Positions 52,956 to 62,823 are shown, counted from the first letter of the stretch. The stretch: 64,000 nucleotides of DNA from a bacterium (GCA_030824495.1 JAVBXP010000048.1:1-64000), one strand, 5' to 3'. A program made the numbers and translations. Notes: a model not told the origin generated them from the sequence alone.

Positions 52956-53107
52956 CAGGTCACTCCGCAGTTCACTGACGCAGCGAGACCCGCGAAACAC
53001 CCGCCGCCCCCTGCGATGGTTAATCCGCGGTAACCGTCACACACCCCAAGTTGAGCCTCAATAATATTCTATTGTAGAGCTTATTGTTTCGCTCGGGCCC
53101 GACACAT

Positions 53108-54730
53108 TCAGTCGATCGCCTTGCCTGCTGGCGGCGTTAACTGCGTAGGCGGCCACTTGATCCCGAGTTGCTCAAGATAGGTCGGGTAACGGTCCTGATC
53201 GTAATAGTATTTACGCATCTCAGGCCGGTACTTGGCCATCACCTCGGTGTTGATCTCGATCGGCGGCTTGTCGGTCGCGGCCAGCATCGGCACGTACTTC
53301 TGGTCCTTGGTCTGTACCTTCACGAAGTAATCCTTGGCCTGCGTGCGCAGGTCCGGGCGGGTCAGCACATCCATCATGGTCATCGCCACCACCTTTGAGC
53401 CGGCGACCACGCCCTTGTGGGCGACCGGCGTGGCCATGGAGATGGCGTTCGACCAGTGGTGCCCCGGCAGTTCGGGAATGTTGGACGGGTAGTAGATGGA
53501 CACCGTTGGCAGGGTCCACGAGATGTCGCCGATATCGTCCGAGCCGCCGCTTTCCGGCTTCTCAACCGGGGTGGCCAGCTTGTCGAGCTGGGTCGCCAGA
53601 CCCTTCTCCGGCGCGCCGAGGTTCTTCTGCACGGCCTTGGCGAACGCCTGCTCGTCGGCGCTCCACTTCGGCAGGCCGACCTTGTCGATATTGGCCTTGG
53701 CGGCCTCGGCCAGCGGACGGTTGAAGTGCTGGGGGGCGGCCGAGCCGAGCACCCGGTGGCTGACGGTCGTATCGGTCATCTTGGCCGCGGCGTCGGCGAT
53801 ATTGTTGCCGATGTCGTAGCTCTTCTTGATGCCGTCGAAGGACTGCTCGCGGAAATAGTACCAAACGGTCGCCGCCGACGGCACGACGTTGGGCTGGTCG
53901 CCACCGTCGGTGATGACGTAGTGCGAGCGCTGCTCTGGCCGCAGGTGCTCGCGGCGCATATTCCAGCCCATGTTCATCAGCTCGACCGCGTCCAGCGCGC
54001 TGCGCCCGCGCCACGGCGCGCCGGCCGAGTGCGCCGAAGCGCCTTTGAAGCTGTATTCCACCGAAACCAGGCCCGTGCCGCGCGGCTGACCCCAGGCGGT
54101 GGCGAGATTGGAGCCGACATGGGTGAAGATCGCCACGTCGGCGCCTTTGAACACGCCGTCGCGAACCATGTAGGCCTTGCCGCCCAGCAGCTCCTCAGCC
54201 ACCCCGGGCCACAGCATCAGGGTCCCGGAGATATTCTCCTTTTCCATGATCTCCTTGACCGCCAGGGCGGCGACGACGTTTAGGGCCTGACCCGAATTGT
54301 GCCCCTCGCCATGGCCCGGCGCGCCCTCGATCAGCGGGTCGTGCCAGGGCACGCCGGGCTTTTGCGAAGCTTTCGGAATGCCGTCGATGTCGCTGCCCAG
54401 CACGATGACAGGGCCGCCCGAGCCGTGGGTCCAGGTCGCCGTCCAACCGGTCGGCAAACCGGCCACCCCACGCTGGATGGTGAAGCCGTTCTTCTCCAGC
54501 ACGTCGGTGACGTATTTGGAGGTCTCGACCTCCTGGAACGCCAGCTCCCCGAACGAGAAGATCGAGTCATTCATCTGCTGGGCGAGCTTGGCGCGGGCCT
54601 CGACGCCAGCCTCGGCGCGGGCCTTGAGGGCTGTGACGGCGGGGGCCGAATAGGTCTGAGCCAGGGCCGCGGGCGCGGCCGCGCCCATCAGGCCAGCCAC
54701 AGACACGGCCGCCAAAAACTTCGAAACCAT
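53108..54730 (-). CDS. Exported M20-family amidohydrolase (AbgB-like)
   Basis: 540 residues. A signal peptide ends AALAQ. The M20 catalytic core shows DSIFSFGELAFQEVETSKYV, GSDIDGIPK, GHGEGHNSGQALNV (metal ligand region) and the long insertion dimerisation domain (ASAHSAGAPWRGRSALDAVE). Homologues hydrolyse p-aminobenzoyl-glutamate or other N-acyl amino acids in the periplasm. The ATG at 54730 is chosen over 54748 because the GGGGGGA ribosome site lies between them. It is followed downstream by the PEPxxWA metalloprotease, after a 152-base gap. Confidence 0.9.
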   Translation of the reverse strand: MVSKFLAAVSVAGLMGAAAPAALAQTYSAPAVTALKARAEAGVEARAKLAQQMNDSIFSFGELAFQEVETSKYVTDVLEKNGFTIQRGVAGLPTGWTATWTHGSGGPVIVLGSDIDGIPKASQKPGVPWHDPLIEGAPGHGEGHNSGQALNVVAALAVKEIMEKENISGTLMLWPGVAEELLGGKAYMVRDGVFKGADVAIFTHVGSNLATAWGQPRGTGLVSVEYSFKGASAHSAGAPWRGRSALDAVELMNMGWNMRREHLRPEQRSHYVITDGGDQPNVVPSAATVWYYFREQSFDGIKKSYDIGNNIADAAAKMTDTTVSHRVLGSAAPQHFNRPLAEAAKANIDKVGLPKWSADEQAFAKAVQKNLGAPEKGLATQLDKLATPVEKPESGGSDDIGDISWTLPTVSIYYPSNIPELPGHHWSNAISMATPVAHKGVVAGSKVVAMTMMDVLTRPDLRTQAKDYFVKVQTKDQKYVPMLAATDKPPIEINTEVMAKYRPEMRKYYYDQDRYPTYLEQLGIKWPPTQLTPPAGKAID

Positions 54731-54820
54731 CACCAATCCCCCCGTCACTTCACTGGCGACAAGGGGCCATGAATTGGCGCCAGCGGAAAAGCGTTTTTCG
54801 CTGCGGCCGGCGCCTAAGCT

Positions 54821-55084
54821 CTAGCGTGGCGACAGATTGATCACCGCATCGTCGCCCTCGATGTGGACGATCACCACGCCCAGCGCCGGCCCGCCGTCGA
54901 TTTCCAGCACCATGTTCTGGCCGACATAGTCGGCGAGGCTGGCGCCGCTGACCGCGCGGATCTTGCCGATGAAGCTGAGCAGGGCTGTAGCGCTGTGCTC
55001 GATCGAGGCCTCGAAAGTCACGGCCTCCAGCGGCTTTTCGACCGTGCCGATGATCCCGGTGCCGCGCTTTGTCGAATGGACCAT
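54821..55084 (-). CDS. Hypothetical protein, 87 aa, paired with Pth2
   Basis: A small beta-rich protein, no signal peptide. VTFEASIEHSATALLSFIGKIRAVSGASLADYVGQNMVLEIDGG is its core. It follows the Pth2 gene by 4 bases on the same strand, so they are probably co-translated. I do not recognise the family. Its strong coupling with Pth2 suggests a function in the same process. Codon use is normal. The gene ends 90 bases before the M20 amidohydrolase start. Confidence 0.7.
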   Translation of the reverse strand: MVHSTKRGTGIIGTVEKPLEAVTFEASIEHSATALLSFIGKIRAVSGASLADYVGQNMVLEIDGGPALGVVIVHIEGDDAVINLSPR

Positions 55085-55088
55085 GTCC

Positions 55089-55430
55089 TTACCTCACCAA
55101 CTTCAACGTACCGGTGATCGCGTCGATCTTGAGAATATCGGCCGGCCCGATGCCGACGCAGGTAGGGGTGCCAGCCTCCACCACCGTGCGGCCGGCGTCG
55201 CGGATCAACATCACCGGCAGACCGGCCGCCTCGGCCTCGTCAGCCAGGGCCAGCAGAGCGGCTTCGGATTCGCAACGCAGCACGACCTTGGGCATGCCGA
55301 CGTCGAGCCAACCCATCTGCTGCTCACGCGGCGCGCGCAGCAGCCCGCCGACGGCGGCATGGGCCACCTGGGCCGCCAGCTTACCGGGCGGCAGGTTCAG
55401 CGCCTGATTGACGACGATGACTTGCTTCAT
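55089..55430 (-). CDS. Peptidyl-tRNA hydrolase, Pth2 family
   Basis: 113 residues. Signature segments of the archaeal/eukaryotic-type Pth2 are present: NLPPGKLAAQVAHAAVGGLL, VVLRCESEAALLALADEAEAAGLP, and DAGRTVVEAGTPTCVGIGPAD. The enzyme releases peptides from peptidyl-tRNA. Most bacteria use Pth1, so a Pth2 here is uncommon but known in some Proteobacteria. It is coupled to an 87-residue partner of unknown function. The gene begins 69 bases after the Gdx gene on the same strand, so it may be in the riboswitch-controlled transcript. Confidence 0.88.
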   Translation of the reverse strand: MKQVIVVNQALNLPPGKLAAQVAHAAVGGLLRAPREQQMGWLDVGMPKVVLRCESEAALLALADEAEAAGLPVMLIRDAGRTVVEAGTPTCVGIGPADILKIDAITGTLKLVR

Positions 55431-55498
55431 GCCTTCCCATGCCCGCCGAGGCGCCCCGGCCGCAAGGGGCGCGGTCGGCGGGCCGCCGATTTTGCGAC

Positions 55499-55819
55499 CT
55501 AGTGCGAGGACGACAGCTTCATCATCACCAGGCCCGATACGATGAGCACGGCGGCCAGCACCCGCATGAGGCTGAGCTGCTCGCCCAGCACGACGACGCC
55601 GACCACGAAGGCCCCGACCGCGCCGATGCCGGTCCAGATCGTATAGGCCGTGCCCAGCGGCAGGGTCCGCATCGCCATCGACAGCAGGCCGAAGCTGGCG
55701 ATCATGGTGACGATGGTGATTGCGGTGGGCGCGAGACGGGTGAAGCCTTGCGACTGCTTCATGAAATAGGCCCAGACGATCTCAAGCACTCCGGCCGAGA
55801 CAAGCAAAATCCAGGGCAT
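55499..55819 (-). CDS. gdx: SMR-family guanidinium exporter (Gdx/SugE)
   Basis: 106 residues, four transmembrane helices. The N-terminal MPWILLVSAGVLEIVWAYFMKQSQGFTRLAPT has the conserved Glu13 of SMR proteins and the W/K-x-GFTRL pattern of the Gdx branch, as opposed to the EmrE branch. Gdx exports guanidinium in exchange for protons. AGGAGGG lies 5 bases before the ATG. A double hairpin with the ACGR loop of guanidine-II riboswitches sits directly upstream, supporting this annotation over a general drug pump. Confidence 0.9.
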   Translation of the reverse strand: MPWILLVSAGVLEIVWAYFMKQSQGFTRLAPTAITIVTMIASFGLLSMAMRTLPLGTAYTIWTGIGAVGAFVVGVVVLGEQLSLMRVLAAVLIVSGLVMMKLSSSH

Positions 55820-55824
55820 GCCAG

Positions 55825-55831
55825 CCCTCCT
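55825..55831 (-). promoter_or_regulatory. Shine-Dalgarno of gdx, adjacent to the riboswitch
   Basis: AGGAGGG on the minus strand, 5 bases before the ATG and 8 bases after the second riboswitch hairpin, the spacing expected for translation control. Confidence 0.65.
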
Positions 55832-55839
55832 GTAAAGGG

Positions 55840-55886
55840 CCGGGCCGTCCCGGTGTTGCTACCCATGTTTGGGGGAGGACGTCCTC
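55840..55886 (-). promoter_or_regulatory. Candidate guanidine-II (mini-ykkC) riboswitch upstream of gdx
   Basis: On the minus strand two hairpins lie in series. The first is GAGG-ACGT-CCTC (55875-55886). The second is CCGGG-ACGG-CCCGG (55840-55853). A 21-base linker joins them and the gdx ribosome site follows 8 bases later. Two stems capped by ACGR loops in front of a Gdx gene is the definition of mini-ykkC. The second loop (ACGG) is canonical; the first (ACGT) deviates at its last base. Confidence 0.6.
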
Positions 55887-55991
55887 GCGCCGCTTACCTA
55901 GGCGAACGAGCCCTGGACTTCAATGTCCTGCCGGCGCGGCCCGCGGTCGCGACCTAGGATTTGTCAGTAAGGTCAGGCCCTTGGGCGTCTA

Positions 55992-56081
<90 letters not shown>

Positions 56082-56181
56082 GGAGACGACAATCGGGCCT
56101 TCCGAAGAAGATGGCCCGCTGAGCGAGGCGCGGAACCTACTCATCCGGCCCCTCCAGATCAAGCGGGTGTTTCAGTTCTTT

Positions 56182-56622
56182 TCAGCGTGGGTAAAGGACC
56201 ATCTGGGTGCAGCGAAACAGGGCGATGGTTTTGCCGGTTTCCTGGTGGGTGGCGACGGCGTCCCAGACCTGAGTCATGCGACCGCCGTGGGCGAGGCGCG
56301 CCTCACACAGAACCGTGTCGCCTTCGCGCGCTGTGCCGAGGAAATTGCTCTTCAGCTCGATGGTGGTGAACCCGGCGCCGCCCTCGGGTAGCGAGATCCG
56401 GCAGCCGTAGCCGGCGGCCGAATCCAGCAGGGCGATGACGCTGGCCGCGTGCATGAAGCCGTTGGGCGCCATGTGCTTCTGGGTCACCTTCACTTGGCTG
56501 CGCAGATAGCCCTGGCGGGCTTCCAGCACTTCCAGGCCAAGCTCGCCGGGCAGGAAACCTTCCTGCATGGCGTTGAGCTGAGGAACGGGATTGTCGCCCA
56601 GCTCGGGGAAGACGTCGGCCAT
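56182..56622 (-). CDS. Hotdog-fold thioesterase (PaaI type)
   Basis: 146 residues of the single-hotdog PaaI family. VTQKHMAPNGFMHAASVIALLDSAAGYG contains the family N/H-G-x-x-H...D motif (here NGFMHA and D), followed by TTIELKSNFLGTAREGDTVLCEARLAHGGR. Such enzymes hydrolyse acyl-CoA thioesters, often to rescue CoA in catabolic pathways. It starts 10 bases after the RraA gene's stop, so it belongs to the ligase-rraA-thioesterase operon. The acyl substrate is unknown. Confidence 0.92.
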   Translation of the reverse strand: MADVFPELGDNPVPQLNAMQEGFLPGELGLEVLEARQGYLRSQVKVTQKHMAPNGFMHAASVIALLDSAAGYGCRISLPEGGAGFTTIELKSNFLGTAREGDTVLCEARLAHGGRMTQVWDAVATHQETGKTIALFRCTQMVLYPR

Positions 56623-56632
56623 CGGCTTTTCC

Positions 56633-57108
56633 TTACGCGCCTGCGGCCAGGACCGCGACGCCGTCCTGATCGGCGAACAAGGTGTCGCCGGGCGTGAAGA
56701 TCACGCCGCCGAACGCCACAGGCACGTCGAGGTCGCCCTCGCCGCGCTTGACGCTGCGCATGGGGTTGGTCCCCAGCGCCTTGACGCCCAGGTCGAGGGT
56801 GGCGAGCACCGCGGCGTCACGGACCGCGCCGAACACCACGACGCCAGCCCAGCCGTTCTTGACCCCGTCCGCGGCCAGCATGTCGCCGACCAGAGCGCGG
56901 TGCAGCGAGCCCCCGCCGTCGACCACTAGGACGCAGCCCTGGCCGGGCGTCGCCAAGGTGGCCTTCACCACCGAATTGTCCTCGTGGCAGCGGACGGTGC
57001 GGATCGGTCCCGAGAAGGCGATCTTGCCGCCGAGGTCGCGAAACTGGGTTTCGCAGACCTCGATGGTCCCCTCATGCTGATCGCAAAGGTCGGCGACGGA
57101 AATCTGGC

Positions 57109-57112
<4 letters not shown>
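56633..57112 (-). CDS. RraA-fold protein (RNase E regulator or HMG/CHA aldolase)
   Basis: 159 residues. [66 protein letters not shown] and [14 protein letters not shown] are hallmarks of RraA. RraA proteins inhibit RNase E in E. coli; closely related proteins are 4-hydroxy-4-methyl-2-oxoglutarate/4-carboxy-4-hydroxy-2-oxoadipate aldolases. The D in the GDMLAA motif and R in GAVRD are the substrate/metal-binding residues of the aldolases. The gene overlaps the acyl-CoA ligase by 4 bases, which makes a metabolic role at least as likely as RNA regulation. Confidence 0.9.
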
Positions 57113-58656
<1,544 letters not shown>

Positions 58657-58852
58657 GCCTGCTCCCAAATGCTTGTTTGAATTCTGCTGGGGTTCCTAAA
58701 CCCCGAATCCGTCGAGGCTGCAATCGCCGCTTGCCGCCAGGGGCTTACCCGAGGGAAAGTATGAAGGCCCGCTCCGGCATTTTGGCGGCGCACGAAGATT
58801 GAAGACCAACGGGCCGCTAGAGCCCACCGCATTCCTGGGACGAAATCACATT

Positions 58853-60334
58853 ATGGCTGACGAGATGATCTCGCTTGGGGCCAAGCTGAAATTGCTGGCC
58901 GACCTCAAGCCCGACGCCCCCGCGGTGAGCTGCGGCGATACGACCCTCACCTATTTGCAGTTCCATAAGCTGACCAACCGCGCCGCGCGCGGCCTGCTGG
59001 CCCATGGCGTGAAACTGGGCGACCTGGTGACGCTGGGCCTGCCGAACTCGACCGACTTCGCGGTCGCCTGCTGGGCCATGTGGAAGGTCGGGGCGACGCC
59101 GCAGCCGATCTCGTTCCGCCTGCCGAAGGGCGAGCTTGAGGCGATCATGGAGCTGGCGAAGACTCCGGTGGTGATCGCCCAGTTCGATCACCAGATCGAC
59201 CGGCCGCTGCTGTCGGTCGACGACCTGCTGGCGCTGTCGGACGACGAAAGCGACCTGCCGGACGTCACCGCCCCGGTGTCGAAGGCCCCGACCAGCGGCG
59301 GCTCGACCGGCCGTCCGAAGCTGATCCTGGCCGGCCAGCCGGGCGTCAGCACCAAGGAGATCCCCGAGGTCGGCGGCTGGCGTCTGAAGCAAAACTCCAT
59401 CGCCCTGTTGCCCGCGCCGCTCTATCACAACGCTGGCTTTGGCATGATGATGGCGGCCTTCAGCCAGGGCGCGCACATGGTGCTGCTGCCTCGCTTCGAG
59501 GCTGAGGCCACCCTGGCGGCCATCGAGAAGCACAAGGCGAGCTGGATCTATCTGGTCCCGACCATGATGAACCGGATCTGGCACCTGCCGGAGGAAACCC
59601 GCGCCAAGTACGACCTCTCCTCGCTGGAGACGCTCTGGCACTTGGCCGCGCCCTGCCCGGCCTGGCTGAAAGAGGCGTTCATCAACTGGGTCGGCGCTGA
59701 AACGGTCATGGAGCTCTACGCCGGGACCGAGGCCCAGGCGGTGACGACGATCTCGGGCGCCGAGTGGCTCGAGCACCGCGGCTCGGTGGGCAAGGTCACG
59801 GTCGGCGAGATGATCGCCGTCGGCGAGGACGGCCAGACCCTGGCCCCGCGCGAGGTTGGCGAGATTTACATGCGCCGCCCCGACGGCGCGCCGCCCTCGT
59901 ACAAATATCTGGGCGCGACGGCCAAAACCCTGCCCGGCGGCTGGGAAAGCCTGGGCGACATCGGCTGGTTCGACGAGGACGGCTATCTCTACCTGGCCGA
60001 CCGGCGCACCGACATGATCCTGGTCGGCGGCTCCAACGTCTATCCGGCCGAGATCGAAGCGGCGCTCGAAGAGCATCCGGAGGTGCAGTCCTGCGCGGTG
60101 ATCGGCTTCCCGGATGACGACCTGGGCAACATCATTCACGCGATCGTGCAGACCAAGGGCTCACGCGACGAGGCCTCGCTGCGGGCGCACCTGGCCCAGC
60201 AGCTGGTGACCTACAAGCAGCCGCGCAGCTACGAATTCGTCGATGAGCCGCTGCGCGACGACGCCGGCAAGGTGCGCCGCACCGCCCTGCGCGACGAGCG
60301 GCTGGCCAAGATGAAGACGCAGCAGCCGGCATAG
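58853..60334 (+). CDS. AMP-forming acyl-CoA ligase, divergent P-loop
   Basis: 493 residues. The ANL fold shows a P-loop motif TSGGSTGRPK, in which the usual TSGTTG reads TSGGSTG, then ELYAGTEAQA (A5), the A7/A8 segment SLGDIGWFDEDGYLYLADRRTDMILVGGSNVYPAEIE, and a C-terminal lysine in AGKVRRTAL. The start at ATG 58853 is chosen over the frame from 58799. It diverges from the other ligase. Next on the same strand come a Cys-less thiolase and a DUF35 protein, so the enzyme probably makes the CoA ester for that pathway; bile-acid or steroid-type ligases have this arrangement. Confidence 0.92.
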   Translation: MADEMISLGAKLKLLADLKPDAPAVSCGDTTLTYLQFHKLTNRAARGLLAHGVKLGDLVTLGLPNSTDFAVACWAMWKVGATPQPISFRLPKGELEAIMELAKTPVVIAQFDHQIDRPLLSVDDLLALSDDESDLPDVTAPVSKAPTSGGSTGRPKLILAGQPGVSTKEIPEVGGWRLKQNSIALLPAPLYHNAGFGMMMAAFSQGAHMVLLPRFEAEATLAAIEKHKASWIYLVPTMMNRIWHLPEETRAKYDLSSLETLWHLAAPCPAWLKEAFINWVGAETVMELYAGTEAQAVTTISGAEWLEHRGSVGKVTVGEMIAVGEDGQTLAPREVGEIYMRRPDGAPPSYKYLGATAKTLPGGWESLGDIGWFDEDGYLYLADRRTDMILVGGSNVYPAEIEAALEEHPEVQSCAVIGFPDDDLGNIIHAIVQTKGSRDEASLRAHLAQQLVTYKQPRSYEFVDEPLRDDAGKVRRTALRDERLAKMKTQQPA

Positions 60335-60350
60335 TCGCCGCCACCCACAT

Positions 60351-60462
60351 CGTCATCCTCCGGTCAGCGGCACGCTGATCCGGGGGACCCAAGCAGACGC
60401 GCAAGTTCTGCAACTCAGCTTGGGTCCCCCGGATCGCCCTGCAGGCGCCCGGAGGATGACGA
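60351..60462. repeat. REP/BIME-like repeat, family A copy 3
   Basis: Outer arms CGTCATCCTCCGGTC and GGAGGATGACGA enclose the inner arms ATCCGGGGGACCCAAGC and GCTTGGGTCCCCCGGAT, which are perfect complements. It lies between the acyl-CoA ligase and thiolase genes on the plus strand and resembles copy 1 closely. Confidence 0.8.
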
Positions 60463-60552
60463 CCGTGTGTGCTGCACGGCTCAGCGGTTGAAGCCCATGC
60501 TGCACCGCGATATGCCAAAACCATTCTTCAAAAGATATTTCCGGGGAAACGC

Positions 60553-61737
60553 ATGAGCATAAAAGGCAAGGCCTACATCATGGGGGCGTACGAGCATCCG
60601 CTCCGTGACGCGCCCGACAAGTCGACTCCGCAGCTTCACGCCGAGTGCGCCAAGGGCGCCTTGGAAGATGCAGGCCTGACCAAGGACGACATCGACGGCT
60701 ATTTCTGCGCCGGCGACGCCCCTGGGTTCGGGGCCATGTCGATGATCGACTATATGGGCCTGCGCAATGTGCGGCACATGGACTCCACCGAGACCGGCGG
60801 CTCCTCCTACCTGCTGCATGTCGGCCACGCCGCCCAGGCGATCGCCGAGGGCAAGTGCTCGGTGGCCCTGGTCACCCTGGCCGGCCGTCCGCGCCAGAAC
60901 AAGTTCTTCGGCGGCGGCGCTGGCAAGCCCGGCCAACTGACCGACGGCCCGCCCGAGGCCGGCTATGAGAACATCTACGGCGGCTCGACGCACAACACCT
61001 ACGGCATGTGCGCCATGCGCCACATGTACGAGTACGGCACCACCTCCGAGCAACTCGCCTGGATCAAGGTCGCGGCCAGCCATCACGCCCAGTACAACCC
61101 CAACGCCTTCCTGAAGGACGTGGTGACGGTCGAGCAGGTGGTGAACTCGCGGATGATCTCCGATCCGCTGCATCTGCTGGACTGCTGCGTCGTCACCGAC
61201 GGCGGCGGCGCGCTGATCGTGGTGTCGCCGGAAGTCGCCAAGACCCTGAACCGTCCGAAGGTGAAGATCATGGGCGCGGGCGAGTCCCCCAAGGGCCCGA
61301 TGGGCGGCCGTGGCCTGGACCTGACCCATTCGGGCGCGGTCTGGTCTGGCCCCATCGCCTTCGGCGAAGCCGGCGTCACCCCGGCCGACATCAAGTACGC
61401 CTCGATCTATGACAGCTTCACCATCACCGTGCTGATGCAGCTGGAAGACCTGGGCTTCTGCGAAAAGGGCCAGGGCGGCAAGTTCGTCGCCGACGGCAAC
61501 CTGATCTCGGGCGTCGGCAAGCTGCCCTTCAACACCGATGGCGGCGGGCTCTGCAACAACCACCCGACCAACCGCGGCGGCATCACCAAGGTGATCGAAG
61601 CGGTGCGTCAGCTCCGCGGCGAGGCTCACCCCAAGGTGCAGGTCCCCAACTGCGACATCGCCCTGGCCCACGGCACCGGCGGCTCGCTCGGCACCCGCCA
61701 CGGCGCGGCGACCCTCATCATGGAACGGGAGGCTTAA
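60553..61737 (+). CDS. Thiolase-fold protein lacking the nucleophilic cysteine (SCP-x/Ltp2-like)
   Basis: 394 residues. It has the thiolase layout of lipid-transfer/SCP-x proteins, including DGYFCAGDAPGFGAM, NHHAQYNP-type segment SHHAQYNPNAFL, DCCVVTDGGGALIV and the terminal HGTGGSLGTRHGAATL. The site where a true thiolase has its catalytic Cys is occupied by STETGGSS (residues 78-85). Ltp2-type proteins of this shape act with a DUF35 partner as retro-aldolases that shorten steroid side chains. The next gene, 5 bases on, is a DUF35 protein, matching that arrangement. The ATG follows GGGGA. The precise reaction is inferred, not seen. Confidence 0.9.
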   Translation: MSIKGKAYIMGAYEHPLRDAPDKSTPQLHAECAKGALEDAGLTKDDIDGYFCAGDAPGFGAMSMIDYMGLRNVRHMDSTETGGSSYLLHVGHAAQAIAEGKCSVALVTLAGRPRQNKFFGGGAGKPGQLTDGPPEAGYENIYGGSTHNTYGMCAMRHMYEYGTTSEQLAWIKVAASHHAQYNPNAFLKDVVTVEQVVNSRMISDPLHLLDCCVVTDGGGALIVVSPEVAKTLNRPKVKIMGAGESPKGPMGGRGLDLTHSGAVWSGPIAFGEAGVTPADIKYASIYDSFTITVLMQLEDLGFCEKGQGGKFVADGNLISGVGKLPFNTDGGGLCNNHPTNRGGITKVIEAVRQLRGEAHPKVQVPNCDIALAHGTGGSLGTRHGAATLIMEREA

Positions 61738-61742
61738 GAGCT

Positions 61743-62159
61743 ATGACCGACGTTCAAGACCGTCCCGCCACCATGACGCGGAACATCCCGGCCCCGGCCG
61801 TGACCATCGAGAGCAAGCCCTTCTGGGACGCGGCGACCGAAGGCAAGTTCATGATCAAGCGCTGCAACGCTTGTGGTGAAGCCCACTGGTACCCGCGCGC
61901 GCTGTGCCCGTTCTGCTTCTCGGACGAAACCGTCTGGGAAGAGAGCCCCGGCGAGGGCGTGATCTATTCCTACAGCGTCATGCACCGCTCGCCGTCCGGC
62001 CCCTACGCCATCGGCTATGTGACCCTGAACGAAGGCCCAGCCGTCCTGACCAACTTCGTCGACGTGGCGCCCGATGGGCTCTCCATCGGCCAGAAGGTCA
62101 AGGTGAAGTTCCAGCCGACCGAAAACGGTCCGCCGGTCCCGGTGTTCGCGCCGGCGTAG
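61743..62159 (+). CDS. DUF35 / OB-fold zinc-ribbon acyl-CoA-associated protein
   Basis: 138 residues. A rubredoxin-like zinc ribbon has Cys41, Cys44 (CNAC), Cys55 and Cys58 (CPFC), followed by an OB-fold (VIYSYSVMHRSP, AIGYVTLNEGPAVLTNF). DUF35 proteins bind a thiolase-like partner and acyl-CoA. GGGAGG precedes the ATG, only 5 bases after the thiolase stop, so they are probably co-translated. In characterised steroid-degrading systems the pair forms an aldolase complex. The gene ends 8 bases before a family C palindromic repeat. Confidence 0.92.
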   Translation: MTDVQDRPATMTRNIPAPAVTIESKPFWDAATEGKFMIKRCNACGEAHWYPRALCPFCFSDETVWEESPGEGVIYSYSVMHRSPSGPYAIGYVTLNEGPAVLTNFVDVAPDGLSIGQKVKVKFQPTENGPPVPVFAPA

Positions 62160-62167
62160 GACCAATC

Positions 62168-62294
62168 CCTCTCCCCTTGGGGAGAGGTTAGGTGAGGGGG
62201 TGGCCTATCGGCTTCCCCCTCGCCGATGATCGAGGCTGAGATGCGCCGCTACGCGCCGCTTCCCCTCACCCGGCCTCTCCCCCAAGGGGAGAGG
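62168..62294. repeat. Palindromic MITE-like element, family C
   Basis: Two outer hairpins, CCTCTCCCC-TT-GGGGAGAGG (62168-62187) and CCTCTCCCCCAAGGGGAGAGG (62274-62294), frame a core bordered by AGGTGAGGGG and CCCCTCACC. The minus-strand kinase gene ends inside the right arm at 62266, so the repeat forms the last codons of that gene. Confidence 0.75.
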
Positions 62295-62823
62295 AGAGCC
62301 GCCCAGCCACACCGTCCGCCTCGCGCGGATGGCGCAGGCGGTGCACCTGAAGGTGCGCAAACCTAGGATCCTCGATCCGCGCGCCGTATTCCGCCCGCCG
62401 CCGCGCCCAGGTGTCCCAGGCCCAGCGGATTGGGTGTTCCTTGCTCAGCCACATCCGCCAGTCCTCGCGGTTGCCGGTCCCCGGCCACAGCTCGGTGCGG
62501 TCGACAGCGCGCAGGACCGAGCGCCTGATCACCCGCGGCATGATCACGGTGCGCTCATAGTCCAGCCAGACGAGATGGCTGGCCCGGCTCCAGACAATGT
62601 CGCGCACCTTCCCGTAGTTGCCGTCGCTGACCCAGGCGTCCTGACCAACCGCCTCACTTACGCGCCTCACGAACTCATCGGGGTCGTGGCTGTTGAGATC
62701 CTTCCAGCCGGCCTGCCAATTGATCGCGTCCAGTTCGATGTGCGGCAGGCCAAGGGTCCCGGCCAATCGCTTGGCCAGGGTCGACTTGCCCGAACCCGAA
62801 CTCCCAACCACCGCGATCCGCAT
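62266..62823 (-). CDS. Small P-loop nucleotide kinase (FlaR/topology-modulation type)
   Basis: 185 residues. Walker A GSSGSGKST is at residues 7-15, followed by LGLPHIELDAINWQAGW and VSDGNYGKVRDIVW, the adenylate-kinase-like pattern also annotated as DNA topology modulation protein FlaR. The start ATG at 62823 shares one base with the stop of the CoA-transferase gene, so it is translated from the same transcript. Its final residues (RLSSPLGGEAG) come from the right arm of the family C repeat, indicating that the repeat changed the 3' end. Role and substrate are unknown. Confidence 0.85.
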   Translation of the reverse strand: MRIAVVGSSGSGKSTLAKRLAGTLGLPHIELDAINWQAGWKDLNSHDPDEFVRRVSEAVGQDAWVSDGNYGKVRDIVWSRASHLVWLDYERTVIMPRVIRRSVLRAVDRTELWPGTGNREDWRMWLSKEHPIRWAWDTWARRRAEYGARIEDPRFAHLQVHRLRHPREADGVAGRLSSPLGGEAG

